Shown here: positions 30,388 to 33,563 of the stretch, piece by piece
Numbering within the stretch: the first letter of the stretch is position 1
How the letters are laid out: the number at the start of each line of letters is the position of its first letter
From: Rubrivivax sp.
GTDB taxonomy: Bacteria > Pseudomonadota > Gammaproteobacteria > Burkholderiales > Burkholderiaceae_C
Assembly (NCBI GenBank): GCA_022842825.1
Contig: JALHOU010000025.1
Location: 1-33,563, forward strand
DNA length: 33,563 nt
Direction: 5' to 3'
The notes under the pieces: generated by a model
Told to the model about the DNA's origin: nothing
What the model saw: the letters and a program-made list of their open reading frames with translations, nothing else
Databases searched by the model: none
Position numbers and translations under genes: made by a program

Positions 30388-31316
30388 GGTCGCCCGCCCA
30401 CGGCATGGGTCGGGGGCCGCAGGCCCGCGCGGTTCAGGCTCGCCAGCAGCGGCGGCAAGTGGGCCCGCGCACTGCGCTCGCCCGTGGTGCGCGCGTACTC
30501 GAAGTAGCTTGGCAACGGCGAAGCCCCGAATTCGAGATCGGCATGGATCAGGTAGTCGGCCAGCGCGGCTTCAGGCGCGATGCGGGCAACTCGCCGGGCC
30601 ACGCGCTCGCGTTGCGCCTGCGAGGTGCCTTCAGGTGCGGTCTCCGGGCGTGGCGTGACGTCGACCGCGATCACGAACCGCGCCCCCGCCTGGCGGGCGG
30701 CGCGCACGGCCAGCGGCAGCGACTCGTCACCATCTTCGTACTCGGTGCCCTCGATGCCCACGGGCGAGAGGATGCCCGGCACGGCGCTCGATGCGCGCAC
30801 CGCCACGCCGGCATTTCCGCTGGTGAAGAACACCGCTGCCTTGTCGTTGCGCCGCGTGGCACCCACCACCAGCCGCCGCGGCATCTGTTCGATGTTGCGA
30901 TGGACGAGGCGCGCGTTGACGTAGTCCTGCAGGCGCTGGCCGTGGATCCAGCCGCGGTCGGCAAAGGGCGACAGGTCGAACAGGGCGAGCGGCCCGCCGT
31001 CCTTCGACAGCGCGTCGATCTCGGCGGCGCTGCGCCCGTCGGCCCAGAACGCGCCAAGCAGCGACCCCACGCTGGTGCCCACCACCAGGTCGATCTCGAC
31101 GCCGGCCTCTTCCAGCACCCGCATGACGCCGATGTGGGCGTAGCCGCGGGGGCCGCCGCTGCTGAGCACCAGCGCCACGCGCGGCCGTGGGTCCAGGGTC
31201 TGCAGGGCCGGCCGCGCGATGGGGCTGTCGGGGCCGGTGTGGTTGAAGGGTGCGCAGCCGGCCAGTGCGGTGGCTGCCGCGGCGGCGCTCAGGAGGAAGC
31301 CCAGGCGTGGGCGCAT
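30384..31316 (-). CDS. Patatin-like phospholipase, lipoprotein
   Basis: 310 residues. An N-terminal lipoprotein signal with lipobox LAGC (Cys about residue 20) suggests attachment to the inner leaflet of the outer membrane. The patatin domain has the oxyanion loop SGGPRGYAHIGV, the nucleophile elbow GTSVGS (Ser of GxSxG), and an Asp in EDGDES as candidate for the dyad DG motif, with the second Gly replaced by Asp. The family hydrolyses phospholipid acyl chains. ATG 31316 was chosen because it starts the signal peptide; the frame is open through the operator upstream but is not protein-like there. A promoter TTGACA-17-AACAAT (31450-31422, minus strand) lies within the paired operator upstream, suggesting TetR control. 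Confidence 0.88.
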   Translation of the reverse strand: MRPRLGFLLSAAAAATALAGCAPFNHTGPDSPIARPALQTLDPRPRVALVLSSGGPRGYAHIGVMRVLEEAGVEIDLVVGTSVGSLLGAFWADGRSAAEIDALSKDGGPLALFDLSPFADRGWIHGQRLQDYVNARLVHRNIEQMPRRLVVGATRRNDKAAVFFTSGNAGVAVRASSAVPGILSPVGIEGTEYEDGDESLPLAVRAARQAGARFVIAVDVTPRPETAPEGTSQAQRERVARRVARIAPEAALADYLIHADLEFGASPLPSYFEYARTTGERSARAHLPPLLASLNRAGLRPPTHAVGGRP

Positions 31317-31405
31317 GGCGTCGGCGTTCAGGTGGCTTGCGGTTCGTGGGCGGCAGGCGACGCGGCCGCCGCAGGCTGGCGGCTGCATCGGCAGCGCGCT
31401 GGCGT

Positions 31406-31451
31406 GTTGACAGTGTCTACTATTGTTCCTGCACACGTAGACACTGTCAAC
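31406..31451. promoter_or_regulatory. Paired palindromic operator between patatin and tetR genes
   Basis: A perfect 15-bp inverted repeat, GTTGACAGTGTCTAC and its complement, flanks a 16-bp spacer. Each arm contains its own smaller palindrome, GACA-n-TGTC, centred at 31413 and 31444, 31 bp (about three helical turns) apart. The minus-strand -35 box TTGACA lies inside the right arm and a -10-like AACAAT (31427-31422) in the spacer, so a bound repressor would cover the patatin promoter. The remainder of the 307-bp gap (31317-31623) shows nothing else. Confidence 0.85.
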
Positions 31452-31623
31452 CGTTCACCTCGGGTCGCTTGGCTCGCGCCGACGCCAAGCGCGTGGACAC
31501 CCCCGGCTTGATCGGCCCGCCCAAACCGCAGTGCAGCGTCTCCGACAACGCCGCTTCCAGTGTCAAGGTGGCGTTGCGCCTGTGGTAGCTTTGGCCGCGC
31601 CTCCCGCCACGCTCCGATGTCGC

Positions 31624-32241
31624 ATGCCTGCCAAGAAGACCCGCTCTGCGCCACCGCTCGAACTGCGCGACGCCTGCATCGTGGCGGCGCAGGAAGTGAT
31701 TGCCGAGCGTGGCATCGAGAACCTGAGCCTGCGCGAGGTGGCGCGCAAGCTGGGCGTGTCGCACCAGGCGCCCTACAAGCACTACCCGAGTCGCGATCAC
31801 CTCCTGGCCGAGGTGATGCGCCGTTGCTTCCAGCGCTTCGCAGCACACCTGGACGCGCGGCCCCGCCATGAGGACCCCGAGCAGGACCTGCAATCGCTGG
31901 GGCTGCAGTACCTGGCCTATGCCCGTGAGAATCCGCTGGAGTACCGGCTGATGTTCAGCACCACGTGGCCCGCGTCGGCGGACCAGGCCGAATTGGTGCG
32001 CGATGCCACGCATGCCTTCGATGTGCTGCGCGGCGTGCTCCGTCGCATGCACGGAGACTCGCCCGAGGTGCGGGAGACCGTGGAACTCGATGCGCTGTAC
32101 ATCTGGTCGACGGTGCATGGCCTGGCGGGGGTGATGAATGGCCAGTGCATCGACAGCCTCGACCTGAAGGCCAAGGTACTGAAGCAGGCCGTCCGCCACG
32201 CCATGGATCGCATGGGCATCGGCTTGGCCGGTACGCTCTGA
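31624..32241 (+). CDS. TetR/AcrR family regulator with WHG-type C-terminal domain
   Basis: 205 residues. The N-terminal HTH spans about residues 15-60 (ACIVAAQEVIAERGIENLSLREVARKLGVSHQAPYKHYPSRDHLLAEV), with the recognition helix HQAPYKHY typical of TetR. The ligand domain contains a WSTVHGLAGV segment, as in the WHG/TetR_C_13 group. It is divergent from the patatin gene and convergent with the aldehyde dehydrogenase gene. The double palindrome at 31406-31451 is its most likely target. ATG 31624 is used; the frame upstream is open but not TetR-like. The ligand is not predictable. Confidence 0.88.
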   Translation: MPAKKTRSAPPLELRDACIVAAQEVIAERGIENLSLREVARKLGVSHQAPYKHYPSRDHLLAEVMRRCFQRFAAHLDARPRHEDPEQDLQSLGLQYLAYARENPLEYRLMFSTTWPASADQAELVRDATHAFDVLRGVLRRMHGDSPEVRETVELDALYIWSTVHGLAGVMNGQCIDSLDLKAKVLKQAVRHAMDRMGIGLAGTL

Positions 32242-32292
32242 CGAGCCCGAGCACGCGGCGAAACCGGTCCGCAGCGCACGCGGCAAGCGACG

Positions 32293-33563
32293 CTACAGCC
32301 GCGCCGCCACGCTTTTCACCCGGCAGTAGCTGCGCACCGCCTCCAGCCCCTTCTCGCGCCCGAAGCCCGAGCAGCGGTTGCCGCCGAAGGGCACTTCGAT
32401 GCCGCCGGCGAAGTACTCGTTGATGTAGGCCTGCCCGGCGTCGATCTCGCGCGCCAGCCGGTGCGCGAGGCTGAAGTCCTTGGTGAATACGCCGGCCACC
32501 AGCGCATAGCGCGTGCCGTTGGCCAGCGCCACAGCCTCCTCGGGCGTGTCGAACACCTGCACCGCCAGCACCGGGCCGAAGATCTCTTCCTGCACGCACT
32601 CGTCCTGCGGCGCGAGGCGGTCGAGTACCGTGGGCTCGAAGAAGAAGCCGCCCTCCAGCCCCGGCGCCACCGCGGGCTGGCCGCCGCAACGCATGGCCAC
32701 GCCGCGATCGCGCGCACGTTGTACGAAGCCCGCCACGCGCTGCAGTTGCGCGGTGGAGTTGAGCGGGCCCATGCCGGCATCGCGCAGGCCATGCGCCAGC
32801 GGCAGCGCGGCGATCTTGTCGAGCAGCCGCGCGAGGAAGGCTTCGTGGATGCCGCGCGCGAGCAGCAGACGCGAGCCGGCCGAGCAGATCTGCCCGGCGT
32901 TCTCGAAGATGGCGCCGAAGGCGTTGTCCACGGCGGATGCGATATCGGCATCGGGCAGCACCACCACGGGTGACTTGCCGCCCAGCTCGAGGACGACGCG
33001 CGTCACATGCGTGGCCGCGGCGCGCATCACCGCCTGGCCAGTGGCCACCGAACCCGTGAAGGTGATGTGGGCTATGCCCACATGCGCCACGAGCGGCGCG
33101 CCTGCCGCGGCGCCGGTGCCGGTGACGACGTTGCAGGCGCCGGCGGGCAGGCCCGCCTCGTGCAGCAGCGCCGCGAGCATCAGCGCGGTGAGCGGCGTCT
33201 GCTCGGCCGGCTTCAGCACCACGGCACAGCCTGCGGCCAGCGCCGGCGCCAGGCCGCGCGCGGCGGTGGAGATGGGGTAGTTCCACGGCACGATCTGCGC
33301 GGCCACGCCGGCGGGCTCGTGCACGGTGTAGGCGAGGTGGTCGGGGCCGAGCGGGATCGTCTCGCCCTGCAGCTTGTCGCAAGCGCCGGCGTAGTACTCG
33401 AAGCAGCGCGCCGCGCCGAGCACGTCGCCGAGCGCCTCGCTCAGTCGCTTGCCGGAGTCGAGCGACTCCACCACCGCCAGGCGTTCGGCCCCGGCGCGGA
33501 TGCGCTCGGCCGCGCGCTGCAGCACGCGGCCGCGCTCGGCCGGCAGCGCACGACGCCAGGCAC
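32293..33563 (-). CDS. NAD(P)-dependent aldehyde dehydrogenase, BetB-like (5' end cut by window)
   Basis: 423 codons are visible; the frame continues past the right edge with family-like sequence (WRRALPAERGRVLQRAAERI), so about 70 residues are missing. Present motifs are VPWNYP and GxxLKPAEQTPL-type cofactor contacts (VVLKPAEQTPLTAL), the FTGSVATGQ nucleotide loop, the catalytic Glu in LELGGKSP, and the catalytic Cys in GQICSAGS. EEIFGPVL and the C-terminal PFGGNRCSGFGREKGLEA are standard. Overall it resembles betaine-aldehyde or related aminoaldehyde dehydrogenases that oxidise an aldehyde to the acid. No choline dehydrogenase is within view, and the TetR neighbour is not evidently BetI, so the substrate is open. 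The convergent gap to tetR is 51 nt, with no clear terminator. Confidence 0.9.
   Translation of the reverse strand, partial: AWRRALPAERGRVLQRAAERIRAGAERLAVVESLDSGKRLSEALGDVLGAARCFEYYAGACDKLQGETIPLGPDHLAYTVHEPAGVAAQIVPWNYPISTAARGLAPALAAGCAVVLKPAEQTPLTALMLAALLHEAGLPAGACNVVTGTGAAAGAPLVAHVGIAHITFTGSVATGQAVMRAAATHVTRVVLELGGKSPVVVLPDADIASAVDNAFGAIFENAGQICSAGSRLLLARGIHEAFLARLLDKIAALPLAHGLRDAGMGPLNSTAQLQRVAGFVQRARDRGVAMRCGGQPAVAPGLEGGFFFEPTVLDRLAPQDECVQEEIFGPVLAVQVFDTPEEAVALANGTRYALVAGVFTKDFSLAHRLAREIDAGQAYINEYFAGGIEVPFGGNRCSGFGREKGLEAVRSYCRVKSVAARL

Overview
The window is a very GC-rich chromosomal segment. Its gene repertoire points to a flagellated betaproteobacterium of the order Burkholderiales (Rubrivivax/Leptothrix/Comamonadaceae-like). 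This rests on the fliC-fliD-fliS-fliT-pilZ order with sigma-28 boxes, the ThrH and RlhA types, and the otsA/otsB/GH15 cluster. The assignment is an inference from gene content; no database search was possible.

Layout. (1) 1-5665, minus strand: a flagellar filament block reading fliC2, fliC1, fliD, fliS, fliT and a YcgR-like PilZ gene cut by the left edge. Three good FliA (sigma-28) promoters precede fliC2, fliD and fliS. fliC2 has a roughly 240-nt leader with an overlapping upstream ORF. The second flagellin gene lies behind a strong terminator, has a GTG start and shows no clear sigma-28 box. (2) 5829-8374, plus strand: a methyltransferase gene overlaps by 4 nt a TPR plus GT41 (O-GlcNAc-transferase-like) gene. 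This pair is divergent from fliC2 and is a plausible flagellin-modification unit. (3) 8409-13454: housekeeping metabolism, comprising an ArgE-type deacetylase, a serine/threonine dehydratase, the rRNA hydroxylase RlhA and ThrH. A heptamer tandem repeat follows. (4) 13729-18886: a trehalose locus with a GH15 hydrolase divergent from otsA-otsB. The OtsA carries an N-terminal two-TM, sensor-like membrane module of about 300 residues. (5) 18888-24404: a PotD-A-B-C-type ABC importer operon divergent from a DadA-like FAD oxidoreductase, whose start is preceded by two nested three-codon minicistrons. (6) 24405-30387: an accessory stress region. It holds one frameshifted and two intact universal stress protein genes, a NhaR-type regulator, a frameshifted zf-TFIIB gene, TerB-like and TerC genes, and a truncated ydeI remnant. 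Coding density is lower here and several genes are broken. (7) 30384-33563: a patatin-like lipoprotein gene divergent from a TetR regulator, with a perfect paired operator between them, then an aldehyde dehydrogenase gene cut by the right edge.

How the genes fit together. Block 1 encodes the filament subunits, their cap (FliD), their chaperones (FliS, FliT) and a c-di-GMP-responsive brake; block 2 probably decorates the filament. Block 4 makes trehalose from UDP-glucose and glucose-6-phosphate via trehalose-6-phosphate and probably degrades alpha-glucosides. Block 5 imports a polyamine- or amino-acid-like compound that the adjacent dehydrogenase may oxidise. Block 6 looks like a decaying envelope/metal/energy-stress island. 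The most unusual items are the membrane-sensor OtsA fusion, the asymmetric control of the two flagellin genes, and the helically phased double operator at 31406-31451.
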